Shown: piece by piece, positions 17,223 through 26,055 of the stretch
Layout of the letters: every line of letters begins with the position of its first letter
Numbering within the stretch: position 1 is the stretch's first letter
Origin: Anaerolineales bacterium
GTDB taxonomy: Bacteria; Chloroflexota; Anaerolineae; Aggregatilineales; J027
Assembly (NCBI GenBank): GCA_020634155.1
Contig: JACKCI010000001.1
Location: 186,001 to 250,000 of the forward strand
Length of the DNA stretch: 64,000 nucleotides
Reading direction: 5' to 3'
Notes under the pieces: generated by a model
What the model saw: only the letters and a program-made list of their open reading frames with translations
What the model was told of the DNA's origin: nothing
The model's database searches: none
Translations under genes and position numbers: made by a program

Positions 17223-17304
17223 GCCCTGGTGGCGGAACTGGCAGACGCGCATGGTTGAGGGCCATGTCCTTAACGGGGTGGAGGTTCGAGTCCTCTCCAG
17301 GGCA
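17223..17304 (+). tRNA. tRNA-Leu (anticodon GAG)
   Basis: The acceptor arms GCCCTGG (17223-17229) and CCAGGGC (17297-17303) pair perfectly and are followed by discriminator A. The anticodon stem CATGG/CCATG encloses the loop TTGAGGG, giving anticodon GAG, which reads CUC and CUU. A long variable arm, as expected for class II tRNA-Leu, precedes the T arm GGAGG-TTCGAGT-CCTCT. CCA is not encoded. Confidence 0.95.
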
Positions 17305-17310
17305 AATTAA

Positions 17311-17341
17311 AAACACACAGTATTTGCCTGTGTGTTTTTTT
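17311..17341 (+). terminator. Terminator of tRNA-Leu
   Basis: Arms AAACACACAG (17311-17320) and CTGTGTGTTT (17328-17337) pair over 10 bp around TATTTGC and run into a T tract. Confidence 0.85.
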
Positions 17342-17393
17342 ATTTCTATACTTAGGGAGAAGTTTTTATATAGCCGATCAGAGGAGTCTTAGA

Positions 17394-18680
17394 ATGCGCC
17401 TCACAGTTAAAATGGTTATTTTGTTGCTGGTCTTGAGCCTTATTCCCTTGAGTGTGGTTACAGCGCAGGGCGCAGCTTCAATCACGGCACGTAATGAAGC
17501 TAATGTACGTGGTGGCCCCGGCTTGGGGTTTTGGTATGCTGGTCTTTTAAGTCCCGGCGAAACAGTACCCGTGCTGGGTGTAAGCCCTGACGGGGCATGG
17601 TGGTATATCCGTGCCAGCTTTGGCAATGGCTGGGTAGCTGCTTCAGTAGTGGATGCCTACAATACGGCTGGTGTTGGTGTATATGACCCCGGCACGATTA
17701 TTTCGATTGTTGGTGCTGAAGTCAACGCACGGAGTGGCCCCGGTGTTACTGCTGCGGTACTGGGTAAAATCCAACCCGGTGGACAGGTCTATCTGTTGGG
17801 TCAAAATGCTGATGGCACGTGGCTCAATGTGCAATCCCAGTACGGGAATTCATGGATTGCCGCTGAGTATACATCAGTTGGCGGGGCAGCCAGCAGTGGT
17901 GGTGGTGTAGTGGTAACCTCCGCACAACCTTATGCAATTGTGAATGCGGCCTATCTCAATATCCGTAGCGGCCCCGGTGTCAGCTATTCTATCCTTGGTA
18001 CGGTTGAGGGTGGAGACCAATTGCTAATTATTGGTCAGAATGCTGATGCTTCGTGGTTCAACGTAGAGACTGTTTTCGGTGAGGGGTGGGTGTCTGATTT
18101 GTACGTGATTACGCGCAATTACTATGGTTCATCACCCGATACAACCTATAGCATTGACCCCAGCACGATTGTTGGCCCGACGGCAGTGATTAACACAGGC
18201 GCATTGAATGTGCGGTCTGGCCCTTCAGCCGCCTATACTGTTCTCGGTGTTGTGCGTGGTGGTGACCAATACGAAATCATTGCCCGTAACGTCGATTTCT
18301 CGTGGGTAGTGATTGAAACTGCAACCTTCACTGGCTGGGTCAACCGCATCTATGTCATTATTCGCGGAGATACCAGTACGCTAGGCGTTGCCAGTGCAGG
18401 CAGCACCTTTACCGCACCCGGTGGTGGTACCGTTGATGTGCCGCCAACCGTGATTGGCCCAATTGCCTTTGTCGCAACAGGTGCACTCAATATCCGTAGT
18501 GGCCCCAATGCTGTGTTTGACACTATCGGGGTGGTCTACGCGGGTACCCGTATGTCGATTGTTGGTAATAGTCCCGATTTGCGCTGGTGGCAGGTCAGTA
18601 GCCCCTTTGGTTTGGGTTGGGTCAATAAGGCTTACATTATTGTCGAAGGTGATGCGAGCGGGGTACCGATTGTCCAATAG
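17394..18680 (+). CDS. Secreted protein with five SH3b domains
   Basis: A 428-residue exported protein. A signal peptide (MRLTVKMVILLLVLSLIPLS, cut near VTAQG) is followed by five bacterial SH3 domains of 55-65 residues. Each has the SH3b hallmark: NVRGGPG, NARSGPGV, NIRSGPGV, NVRSGPSA and NIRSGPNA, and each ends with W-(V/I)-(A/N/S)-x-x-Y-like sequence (GWVAASVV, SWIAAEY, GWVSDLY, GWVNRIY, GWVNKAY). The domains probably bind cell-wall or surface glycopeptide. No enzyme domain is present. ATG 17394 has GAGGAG 7 nt upstream. The next gene begins 8 nt later with its Shine-Dalgarno overlapping this stop, suggesting an operon. Confidence 0.9.
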   Translation: MRLTVKMVILLLVLSLIPLSVVTAQGAASITARNEANVRGGPGLGFWYAGLLSPGETVPVLGVSPDGAWWYIRASFGNGWVAASVVDAYNTAGVGVYDPGTIISIVGAEVNARSGPGVTAAVLGKIQPGGQVYLLGQNADGTWLNVQSQYGNSWIAAEYTSVGGAASSGGGVVVTSAQPYAIVNAAYLNIRSGPGVSYSILGTVEGGDQLLIIGQNADASWFNVETVFGEGWVSDLYVITRNYYGSSPDTTYSIDPSTIVGPTAVINTGALNVRSGPSAAYTVLGVVRGGDQYEIIARNVDFSWVVIETATFTGWVNRIYVIIRGDTSTLGVASAGSTFTAPGGGTVDVPPTVIGPIAFVATGALNIRSGPNAVFDTIGVVYAGTRMSIVGNSPDLRWWQVSSPFGLGWVNKAYIIVEGDASGVPIVQ

Positions 18681-18688
18681 GAGGGCAA

Positions 18689-19762
18689 ATGAGTAAGGAA
18701 CAACTCGAAAGGGCCTTTGAACTCATCCAAGCGGATGAATATGAGCAAGCGTCCAAATTGCTCAAGGGTATTCTTGACCGCGACCCAGCTAATGCCGACG
18801 CATGGTGGTTGTTAGCGAATACGGTTGAAGACCCCCGTGAAGCAAGACGCGCCTTAGTTAACGTTCTCAAGCATGACCCTAAACATGTTCAAGCCCAAGA
18901 GACGCTTGAAACGCTTAATGAGCAATTCCCGCCACGCGATGACGAACTTGTGTTGTTGATGGAGTTGCAGGACAGCCATCGGGACATCGACTTTGATGAA
19001 CCCGCTGTTTCTGAAGAAGATTTGGTCGCGCTTTTTGGCGATGAAGATATAGACTCGTTAGAACTCGAAGACCTCAAAGAACTTGAGGCACTAGAGGCTG
19101 ATGACGACGATCTTTTTAGTGAATTGATGGCTGAAAAAGATAAACCAGCCAAAGCGTCAAGTAAATCTTCAGCAAAAGCGCCTAAGCCAGCTAAGGAAAA
19201 GCAAGAACGCAAACGCAGCCCCATTTTGGTGCCTCTGTTACTGATTGTTGGGGCAGCCCTGATTGCAACAGTGCTATTCTTGTTGAGTGGGGGTCAAGGC
19301 GACGATGGGGGGGATACGGTGGATAAGGGTCAAGCTGATGTAGTCGTTTTGGCTGCCTATCAACCCGAAATCCCCGAACTGGCTGCTGCTGTTTCCAATA
19401 CCAGCAATGATGCCCGCCTACAGTTTGGTGCAGAGGGGGCAGCGCTCTTGACCGCCGCTGATGGTCAACAAACCTTGTATGTGGAAGCCTGTGTGTGTCT
19501 GCGGCCTGAGTGCGAAGGGCCAGCGTTTGATATGATGACACAGGTTATTGTGGATAGTTTTAAGCTCGCCACAACACGGATAACCCGCGAGAATTTTGTC
19601 GATCAGGTACCGCAAGTCGGTGTGAATATCAAGGCTTGCGGGAAAACGGATGTCCTCTACCGCGCTTATACATCAGTCGCCAGCGTGTTGGCTTATCGTA
19701 GCAACGAGAATGCGGATACGCTGAGAACCTTTCAAGCGCAGTGGGTTGTTACCGAAGAGTAG
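18689..19762 (+). CDS. TPR-containing single-pass membrane protein, unknown function
   Basis: A 357-residue protein. Residues 1-80 form about two TPR-like helical pairs (AFELIQADEYEQASKLLKGIL, DPANADAWWLLANTVED). A long acidic stretch follows (about 85-155, rich in Asp, Glu and Leu), then a basic Lys/Ala segment (155-172) and one transmembrane helix (SPILVPLLLIVGAALIATVLF, about 173-195). The C-terminal 160 residues lie across the membrane and contain Cys in ACVCLRPEC and IKACGK. By charge, the TPR part is cytoplasmic. The start has AGGAGG just upstream. The stop TAG is followed at once by the ATG of the next gene. Confidence 0.8.
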   Translation: MSKEQLERAFELIQADEYEQASKLLKGILDRDPANADAWWLLANTVEDPREARRALVNVLKHDPKHVQAQETLETLNEQFPPRDDELVLLMELQDSHRDIDFDEPAVSEEDLVALFGDEDIDSLELEDLKELEALEADDDDLFSELMAEKDKPAKASSKSSAKAPKPAKEKQERKRSPILVPLLLIVGAALIATVLFLLSGGQGDDGGDTVDKGQADVVVLAAYQPEIPELAAAVSNTSNDARLQFGAEGAALLTAADGQQTLYVEACVCLRPECEGPAFDMMTQVIVDSFKLATTRITRENFVDQVPQVGVNIKACGKTDVLYRAYTSVASVLAYRSNENADTLRTFQAQWVVTEE

Positions 19763-22267
19763 ATGTTGCGGCGCATTCTAATCGTTGTATTTTGTTTCGC
19801 CTTTTGGATGCCGGAGCCTAATCAAGCTCCGGCCTTTGTGTCTCCTAGCCCTATACCAAATGCCACTGTAGAACTGGTCGATGCCTTGGGTGGACAGGCC
19901 GCTGGTGTTTATTTAGGGCATGGGTTGATACTCACTTCGTGGCAGAATGTGGCGGGGGAGAAATATCTTTGGGATGCTGCTACTGAGACAGCCCCGTCGT
20001 TGCGGTATCAACTCCCACGCTATTTGGGAAATGGGCGACCAGATGAGTGGGCGATTACGGCTTCATTGTGTCCCATCAAAATAGGCTGGATGGCAACCCA
20101 AGCACCAGATTCAAATGAGCAACCTTGCTATCCCTATAACTTAGCAGAGGGTATGCGGGTTGTTTCCAGTGATGGGCAGCAGGAACTAGATGTACAACGG
20201 CTACTTTATGCTGACCGTGAAACAGATATTGCATTGCTGATCGTAGATGAAGCCATTGAAGCGCTGTTCTCAACCCTAGCGGCAGCCCGTCTTGATGCGC
20301 GTAGTCTAATCCCACAGCAAACACTCTTGCTTCCGACGGTAGACGGTACACTTGCCGCATCCATTGCAGATTACCGCCCCCGTCCGACGGTACAGCCTAA
20401 GCATGGTAGCTTCGATAGCAGTTCTCAGGTGACATCAGTTATTCGCTTGCAGACTGCGCTCCAAGCATCGGTATCCATTGGGGCACCCTACTTTACTGAG
20501 CAGGGGGGTATAGCAGGGATAGTTTGGGCGACTGGTCAATTAGGGGGAGATACCATTAGCCCCACGATGTCGTGGTATCAATCGCTGTGGAGAGCTAATG
20601 AAACCCTCCAGAGTATGGCTCTGTACAAGGTTTTGTCTCAATCGTTGATACCATCTGCCGTAGCTGGTCTACCTACGCTTGGTGATAGTTTTTCACCAGA
20701 GCTAGGTAATTCTGGCTATGATGTTTTGCATTACAACCTAGATTTGACGATTGACCCCACCGCAATCTACTTAGAAGGGACGGCAACGCTTACCATCAAA
20801 GCCACCTACCACCATCTTTCGAGTTTCTATCTAGATTTGCGCGGTATGGATGTGCAAGCGGTTACCATTGATGGTGAAGCAGTCAGCTACAAGGTTCTCA
20901 AGCGCAAGTTAGGCATTCAGTTGCGCCAGCCAGTGAATTATGGTGACCTATTCGAGGTAGTCGTCACCTATCGCGGGAATCCCACGAGTACCGACACCCC
21001 CTATGGTGTCTTTTTCACGGTAGGCCTTGAACACACTGAGAATCCTGCTCGTTTGTCCTTTGCTAATCAGCCAGATGGCGCAAATACGTGGTTTCCATGT
21101 AATGACCATCCCATTGACCGTGCCACTTATTCGTTTGATTTGACTGTTCCATTCGATTATGTCGCGGTTGCTAATGGAGTCCCAACGGGTGAAGTGACCG
21201 ATGCTACAACACAACTAACCCGTTACTCATGGGATATGAATGCTCCAACAGCCACCAGTCTGGTAGTGGTTGCCGTAGCAGATTACAGCTTGGTTGAGAG
21301 TACCACAACGAGCGGTATTGCCATTCGAAATTATATGTATCGGGGTACTGAGGAGAAGGTATCCAGCGTACTGTCTTCTACTGACCTCGCTTTTACCTAC
21401 CTAGAGGACTTATTTGGGCCTTATCCATTTGAGACTTATGGGCATGTTGTGACACCAATGGCAAATGGGGCCATTGAAACCCAAACAATGGTCACCATGC
21501 CGCGTAGCATCGTACAAGCTGACAGCGAAGAAACCATGTATACCCTTGTTGTCCATGAACTGGCGCATCATTGGTTCGGGGACACGGTAACACTCAAATC
21601 ATGGCAAGATATTTGGCTTAATGAAGGGTTTGCGACCTATGCAGAGTGGTTAGCGCTTGAATTGCGTTATGGCACTGAACGCCCCCTGCGCCAGCGCACC
21701 ATCCAAGAACGGGCTATTGGAGCCGCACAACGCGCAACCCCATTGGCATTTCCGACACAACGAGATATGTTTGGGACGGATAGCTATGTCAAAGGGGCAT
21801 GGGTACTTCACATGCTGCGCCTACAACTCGGTGATGAGCTATTTTTTGACATGCTTAAGGCGTGGGTGGCAGCTTATCCGCTGGAGCCTGTTGATACCCT
21901 TGATTTCTTCCGCTTTGTTGAGCAATCTACTAATCGTGATTTGACGCGATTTCGTCGGCAGTGGCTAGAGAAAGTTGGCATTCCCAGTTATAATCTATTG
22001 TGGACACAAACACCTGAAGGGATAAATCTGCGGGCATGTAACCTGCGTGAAGTATCATATGAGTTTGATGTCCCAATTGTGATTAGTGGAACCCAAGAAA
22101 ACGATACCATGACCGTCAACTTTCATGTAACGGACAATGCCACCCAAGCCCTTGAACTTGGTTATGTGCCAAGTGCATTGGTTATTGACCCAGAGCAACA
22201 GGTATTAGGACAGCTTTCGGCACAATATACCGAAAGTACCCCCAGTTGTCTCCTTATGTTACGTTAG
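19763..22267 (+). CDS. Trypsin-like (inactive) domain fused to M1-family aminopeptidase
   Basis: An 834-residue exported protein: signal sequence (LRRILIVVFCFAFWM), a trypsin/HtrA-like domain (about 35-290) and an M1 zinc metallopeptidase (about 315-790). The M1 part is complete: His598-Glu599-x-x-His602 (HELAHHWFGD), the third zinc ligand Glu621 in NEGFATYAEW 18 residues later, and a Tyr in DSYVKGAWVL. The usual GxMEN exopeptidase motif reads GAIETQ here. The trypsin-like part looks dead: the His motif is LTSWQNV (family LTAAHV), and the Ser motif reads SIGAPYF where GNSGGP is expected. It probably releases N-terminal residues from peptides outside the membrane; the first domain may be a scaffold. 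ATG 19763 abuts the upstream stop. Confidence 0.88.
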   Translation: MLRRILIVVFCFAFWMPEPNQAPAFVSPSPIPNATVELVDALGGQAAGVYLGHGLILTSWQNVAGEKYLWDAATETAPSLRYQLPRYLGNGRPDEWAITASLCPIKIGWMATQAPDSNEQPCYPYNLAEGMRVVSSDGQQELDVQRLLYADRETDIALLIVDEAIEALFSTLAAARLDARSLIPQQTLLLPTVDGTLAASIADYRPRPTVQPKHGSFDSSSQVTSVIRLQTALQASVSIGAPYFTEQGGIAGIVWATGQLGGDTISPTMSWYQSLWRANETLQSMALYKVLSQSLIPSAVAGLPTLGDSFSPELGNSGYDVLHYNLDLTIDPTAIYLEGTATLTIKATYHHLSSFYLDLRGMDVQAVTIDGEAVSYKVLKRKLGIQLRQPVNYGDLFEVVVTYRGNPTSTDTPYGVFFTVGLEHTENPARLSFANQPDGANTWFPCNDHPIDRATYSFDLTVPFDYVAVANGVPTGEVTDATTQLTRYSWDMNAPTATSLVVVAVADYSLVESTTTSGIAIRNYMYRGTEEKVSSVLSSTDLAFTYLEDLFGPYPFETYGHVVTPMANGAIETQTMVTMPRSIVQADSEETMYTLVVHELAHHWFGDTVTLKSWQDIWLNEGFATYAEWLALELRYGTERPLRQRTIQERAIGAAQRATPLAFPTQRDMFGTDSYVKGAWVLHMLRLQLGDELFFDMLKAWVAAYPLEPVDTLDFFRFVEQSTNRDLTRFRRQWLEKVGIPSYNLLWTQTPEGINLRACNLREVSYEFDVPIVISGTQENDTMTVNFHVTDNATQALELGYVPSALVIDPEQQVLGQLSAQYTESTPSCLLMLR

Positions 22268-22336
22268 TTGCGTGTAGTCAGTCGAACCGCACCACAAAGC
22301 CAACAATCCCCATTTGACATGAAGGCGAGGATAAAC

Positions 22337-23557
22337 GTGGACAATAAGAAGAGAAAAAGATTCCCATACCTCGTTTTACGCACACTGTTTGTCATCACTA
22401 TCTGCACAAGCGCTTTTATTGCTGGTTATATCGCCCGTAGTCCACAACAAGAGACCAACACCGCACAGGCTCAAACAGATACTAACAAACCTTTCACTCT
22501 CTTACAAGAAGTTGACCGCCTTGTCGAAGACAATTTCTACAAAGACGTTCCATCAGCAACAACCCGCGAATATGCCGCCATCCGCGGATACCTTGATGCC
22601 CTAGAAGACCCCTATAGCTTTTTCAGTGACCCACCTGTTACCCAGAACCAAAGTGACTCACTCGCTGGACGTTATGGTGGTATTGGAGTTGATGTCAAAC
22701 GCAACGAAGCTGGGTTAATTGAGCTATATCCTTATCCAGAAAGCCCCGCACTTGCCGCAGGTGTTCTCAATGGTGATATTTTAGTTGCTATCAATGACCA
22801 GATGCTGAACCCAACTGAACGTCTAGATATCATTCAGCAAATGCTACGAGGTGAGGTTACTGATGAGGGAAACGGCGTCAGTATCACTGTTGAGCAACCT
22901 GATGGGACAAACCAGCACACAATCGAAATTCCCTTTGCAGAGATACGTATACCATCTGTTATTTGGCGTGTAATTTCGGGACAACCTAGCTTTGGATATA
23001 TCCAAATTACCAGTTTTACCTCCCGAACCCCTGATGAGCTAAACGATGCCATGATGGGACTTGCTGACCAAAATATCGCGGCTCTTATTCTTGATCTGCG
23101 CGACAACTCTGGAGGATTGCTGCAAGAGAGTATCCAAATCGCAGATGCCTTCTTAGATGGAGGAACTATTGTTATTGAAAAAAGCCGCAAGAGTGGCGAG
23201 AAAAACGAAGTTGCAACCGCAGGCGACATTGCAGCAGGACTTCCTATAGCCATTATCGTCAACGGCAGAACCGCTAGCGCATCGGAAGTCGTCGCAGGTG
23301 CATTACAACAAAACAGACGCGGCTTTGTTATTGGTCAACGTACCCGCGGCAAAGGCTCGGTACAATTTATCTTCGGCCTATCTGATGGATCATCCATCCG
23401 TATCACTGCGGCTATTTGGCTTACACCAGATGGCACACCGCTTGATGGCATTGGCCTAAGCCCTGATATAGAAATGATACCCGATGAAAACGGACGCGAC
23501 GTTGAACTTGGTGAAGCCGTCCGCCAATTATCTCAACTTCTTGTAACAGAAAGCTAA
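22337..23557 (+). CDS. S41 C-terminal processing peptidase (CtpA-like), first copy
   Basis: A 406-residue membrane-anchored serine protease. GTG 22337 is chosen because GGCGAGGA ends 6 nt upstream. A TTG at 22268 and an ATG at 22319 are in frame but have no ribosome binding site. An N-terminal anchor (LVLRTLFVITICTSAFIAGYI) is followed by a PDZ domain (about 85-180, GGIGVDVKRNEAGLIELYPYPESPA) and the S41 catalytic core with LILDLRDNSGG, the Ser in NGRTASASEVVAGAL and the Lys in RTRGKGSVQ. It cleaves protein C-termini outside the membrane. It is followed 5 nt later by a paralogue. Confidence 0.9.
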   Translation: MDNKKRKRFPYLVLRTLFVITICTSAFIAGYIARSPQQETNTAQAQTDTNKPFTLLQEVDRLVEDNFYKDVPSATTREYAAIRGYLDALEDPYSFFSDPPVTQNQSDSLAGRYGGIGVDVKRNEAGLIELYPYPESPALAAGVLNGDILVAINDQMLNPTERLDIIQQMLRGEVTDEGNGVSITVEQPDGTNQHTIEIPFAEIRIPSVIWRVISGQPSFGYIQITSFTSRTPDELNDAMMGLADQNIAALILDLRDNSGGLLQESIQIADAFLDGGTIVIEKSRKSGEKNEVATAGDIAAGLPIAIIVNGRTASASEVVAGALQQNRRGFVIGQRTRGKGSVQFIFGLSDGSSIRITAAIWLTPDGTPLDGIGLSPDIEMIPDENGRDVELGEAVRQLSQLLVTES

Positions 23558-23562
23558 AGTCA

Positions 23563-24801
23563 ATGACAACCAAACCAACACCGCCTCCATCCTCCCTGAA
23601 TGTTTTCCAAGCGCTAACCATAGTTGTCGCGCTAATCACAACTGGCACAGTATCATTTCTTGGAGGAATGGTCTATGAACGTCAACAAGGATTAGCCTAT
23701 TCTGATGACTTTGAGGTGTTCTGGGAAGCATGGGATTTCATCGATCAAGAATACTATAAAGAACCACCTGAGATTCAAGACCGCGTTTATGGTAGCATAA
23801 AAGGTATCATTCAAACCCTAGACGACCCCTATACAAATGTATCCCCCCCTGTCCTAGCAGAGGAAAGCCGCGAGACCATCGCTGGTAAATTTGGCGGAAT
23901 TGGAGCTTACGTCAGTTTGACTGCTGAGGGGGAACCCGTTATTGTCGAGGTCATTCAAGACCGTTGTATCGCTGAAACCCCAGCATCCAAAGCTGGATTA
24001 CAATCCAATGACGTGATTAGAGCTATTGATGGACAGCCTGCGCCACTGAACGACACGGATAAAGTGGTAGACCTTATCAAAGGCGACCCCGGCACAGATG
24101 TGGTTTTAACGCTGTATCGGACAGCCAACGATGAGACACTCGATATTACTATTCGACGTGAGGCTATCGAGCAAATCACTGTTCTTGACAACCTATACTA
24201 TGAGGATAGTGTTGGGTACTTGCGTTTGGCTCTGTTTAATGGCGTAGCAACCAAGCAAATGATTTGCAAATTAGAAGCGCTGTTAGAACAGAATCCATCA
24301 GCTATCATCTTAGACTTGCGAGGTAACGGTGGCGGATTGCTAAGTGAAGCCATTAGTGTTGCAGATTTGTTCCTTGGCAAAGGCGTAGTTGTTACACAAC
24401 GCGACCGCAAAGGTAACGAAGAGAGCCTCAGTGCTGATGATGGAGATATGGGCGAAGACATCCCATTAGTCGTGCTTATCGACCATGGCAGTGCGAGTGC
24501 CTCTGAGGTTGTGGCTGGCGCATTACAAGATTATGGACGTGCTATTCTCGTTGGGGAGCAGAGCTTTGGGAAAGGTTCCGTGCAATTGGTCCACAAGCTA
24601 TCCGATGGTGGTGAACTACGGGTAACCGCTGCTGCATGGTATACCCCGAATAATCGGCTTATTCATGGTGAAGGATTGACACCTGATATTGTGGTACCAA
24701 CACCCCATATTGATGAGCAAGGCAATGATGCCGCACTCAACGCTGCGCTTGAGTATATCCGTGAAGAATATGACCTAGCTGTTCCATCAATTATTGGCTA
24801 A
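23563..24801 (+). CDS. S41 C-terminal processing peptidase (CtpA-like), second copy
   Basis: A 412-residue paralogue of the preceding gene, with the same order: a transmembrane anchor (ALTIVVALITTGTVSFLGGMV), a PDZ domain (about 90-180, GGIGAYVSLTAEGEPVIVEV) and the peptidase core with ILDLRGNGGGLLSEA, the Ser in HGSASASEVVAGAL and the Lys in QSFGKGSVQ. The PDZ region holds an unusual Cys (VIQDRCIAETPASKAGL) and another at about residue 230 (KQMICKLEALL), which the first copy lacks. The pair probably arose by tandem duplication and then diverged. smpB starts 15 nt later. Confidence 0.92.
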   Translation: MTTKPTPPPSSLNVFQALTIVVALITTGTVSFLGGMVYERQQGLAYSDDFEVFWEAWDFIDQEYYKEPPEIQDRVYGSIKGIIQTLDDPYTNVSPPVLAEESRETIAGKFGGIGAYVSLTAEGEPVIVEVIQDRCIAETPASKAGLQSNDVIRAIDGQPAPLNDTDKVVDLIKGDPGTDVVLTLYRTANDETLDITIRREAIEQITVLDNLYYEDSVGYLRLALFNGVATKQMICKLEALLEQNPSAIILDLRGNGGGLLSEAISVADLFLGKGVVVTQRDRKGNEESLSADDGDMGEDIPLVVLIDHGSASASEVVAGALQDYGRAILVGEQSFGKGSVQLVHKLSDGGELRVTAAAWYTPNNRLIHGEGLTPDIVVPTPHIDEQGNDAALNAALEYIREEYDLAVPSIIG

Positions 24802-24816
24802 GAGTGGAGTAAATCA

Positions 24817-25281
24817 ATGAAACAAGACGGTGTAAAAGTCGTCGCCCGTAACCGACGGGCAACCCATGAATATGAACTCTTGGAGCGCTTTGAAGCGGGC
24901 TTGGTCTTAACCGGTTCAGAAATCAAATCCATTCGCATTGGGGGAACCGTTAGTCTTCAAGAGGCCTATGTTCTGATTAGAGGCCGTGAAGCATGGATCG
25001 TGAACATGCATATAGCGGAGTACAAACAAGCAGCAATGGAGGGCCATCAACCCATGCGCCCACGCAAACTATTGTTGCATCGCAAAGAGATTATCCGCAT
25101 GATTAATGATGTGCAGAAAAAGGGCTATACCCTTGTGCCACTGCAACTGCACCTTAGTCGAGGTCGTGCGAAACTTGAGCTTGCCTTGGCGCGTGGTAAG
25201 AAACTTCATGACAAACGCCAAAGCCTGCGTGAGCGAGATGACCAGAAACGAATGGAGCGAGCGCTAAAGGATTACCGATGA
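24817..25281 (+). CDS. smpB: SsrA-binding protein SmpB
   Basis: A 154-residue cytoplasmic protein that binds tmRNA and brings it to stalled ribosomes for trans-translation. Family blocks are VVARNRRATHEYELLERFEAGLVL, GSEIKSIRIG, VSLQEAYV, NMHIAEYKQA, RPRKLLLHRKEI, GYTLVPLQLHL and the tail LARGKKLHDKRQSLRERD. Length is typical. Its stop overlaps the next start by 4 nt (ATGA). The tmRNA gene itself is not seen in the window. Confidence 0.97.
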   Translation: MKQDGVKVVARNRRATHEYELLERFEAGLVLTGSEIKSIRIGGTVSLQEAYVLIRGREAWIVNMHIAEYKQAAMEGHQPMRPRKLLLHRKEIIRMINDVQKKGYTLVPLQLHLSRGRAKLELALARGKKLHDKRQSLRERDDQKRMERALKDYR

Positions 25282-26054
25282 GCCTACTACCCGGTGTTTG
25301 GCCTAGTTCAATTCGCGGCATTAACGATCTTCCTTTGGAGCAAAAGAGGGCTATTTATCAGACGCTTGTGCCGGATTGGGTGTTTTCACGCTTTGGCCTC
25401 CATGAAGATGATGTGCAAACTCACTGCCCAACAGGAAGTCGCGCAATGGAAATCTCAATTTCCGTACCTGATTTTTCTGATCCCATTCTCTATTTAAATA
25501 TGGCTGACTCATTCCTTGGGCAGCTTATGGTGCTACTGGTGGTCATGAATGACCCCAACTCTGATCGCTATAACATTGATACTTTGCCCGATGGCAGTCA
25601 AACCTATCTTGGTACATCCTCGCGTAATTTACCTGAAGAGATACGAGCAATGGAGGCAGGGCTATCACCGGGGCAAGTTCACCAAGGTATTAGGGGATTC
25701 CGCCATTCGGTACCCGTCTTTGAGCGATTCATTGAGCAGATGCACCATGACCTATTTCTGATTGAGCCACTCTCCTACCATAACGCCATCATCTTTGAAC
25801 GTTATGGATTTGGATATACCGTTGGACGCAAAGAAATGGAGCGCATTCATCGTGAATTCCAGCCCAATGGAGACCTGAATAAGTTATTGGATGGTAGCAC
25901 ACCATTTCGTTATCCAGATGCTTGGCGCTCAATTCGGGGACGCTCATGGGCTATCCATGATGGTGTGTTGGGGCATCCGTTCACGGGTTTTCACATGTAC
26001 AAACGAATTTATCATAACGCAGGAATTAGCACCTTCCCTGATGCTGAGTGGTAA
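25278..26054 (+). CDS. Hypothetical protein, 258 aa, coupled to smpB
   Basis: I do not recognise the family. The start overlaps the smpB stop in ATGA, so translation is coupled. The product is soluble, without signal or transmembrane segments. Notable parts are MEISISVPDFSDPILYLNMADS (about 55-75), GQVHQGIRGFRHSVPVFERFIEQMHHDLFLIEP (about 130-162), HNAIIFERYGFGYTVGRKEMERIHREF (about 167-193) and a C-terminal block rich in His, Trp and Tyr (RSWAIHDGVLGHPFTGFHMYKRIYHNAG). Several His could bind metal, but no known motif is clear. The STAND-TPR gene begins 2 nt after the stop. Confidence 0.8.
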   Translation: MSLLPGVWPSSIRGINDLPLEQKRAIYQTLVPDWVFSRFGLHEDDVQTHCPTGSRAMEISISVPDFSDPILYLNMADSFLGQLMVLLVVMNDPNSDRYNIDTLPDGSQTYLGTSSRNLPEEIRAMEAGLSPGQVHQGIRGFRHSVPVFERFIEQMHHDLFLIEPLSYHNAIIFERYGFGYTVGRKEMERIHREFQPNGDLNKLLDGSTPFRYPDAWRSIRGRSWAIHDGVLGHPFTGFHMYKRIYHNAGISTFPDAEW

Positions 26055-26055
26055 C

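Noticed and set aside
25891..26055. Upstream start for the STAND-TPR protein
   Set aside because: The in-frame extension lies entirely inside the preceding gene, while an ATG with a GAGTGG site sits 2 nt after that gene's stop.
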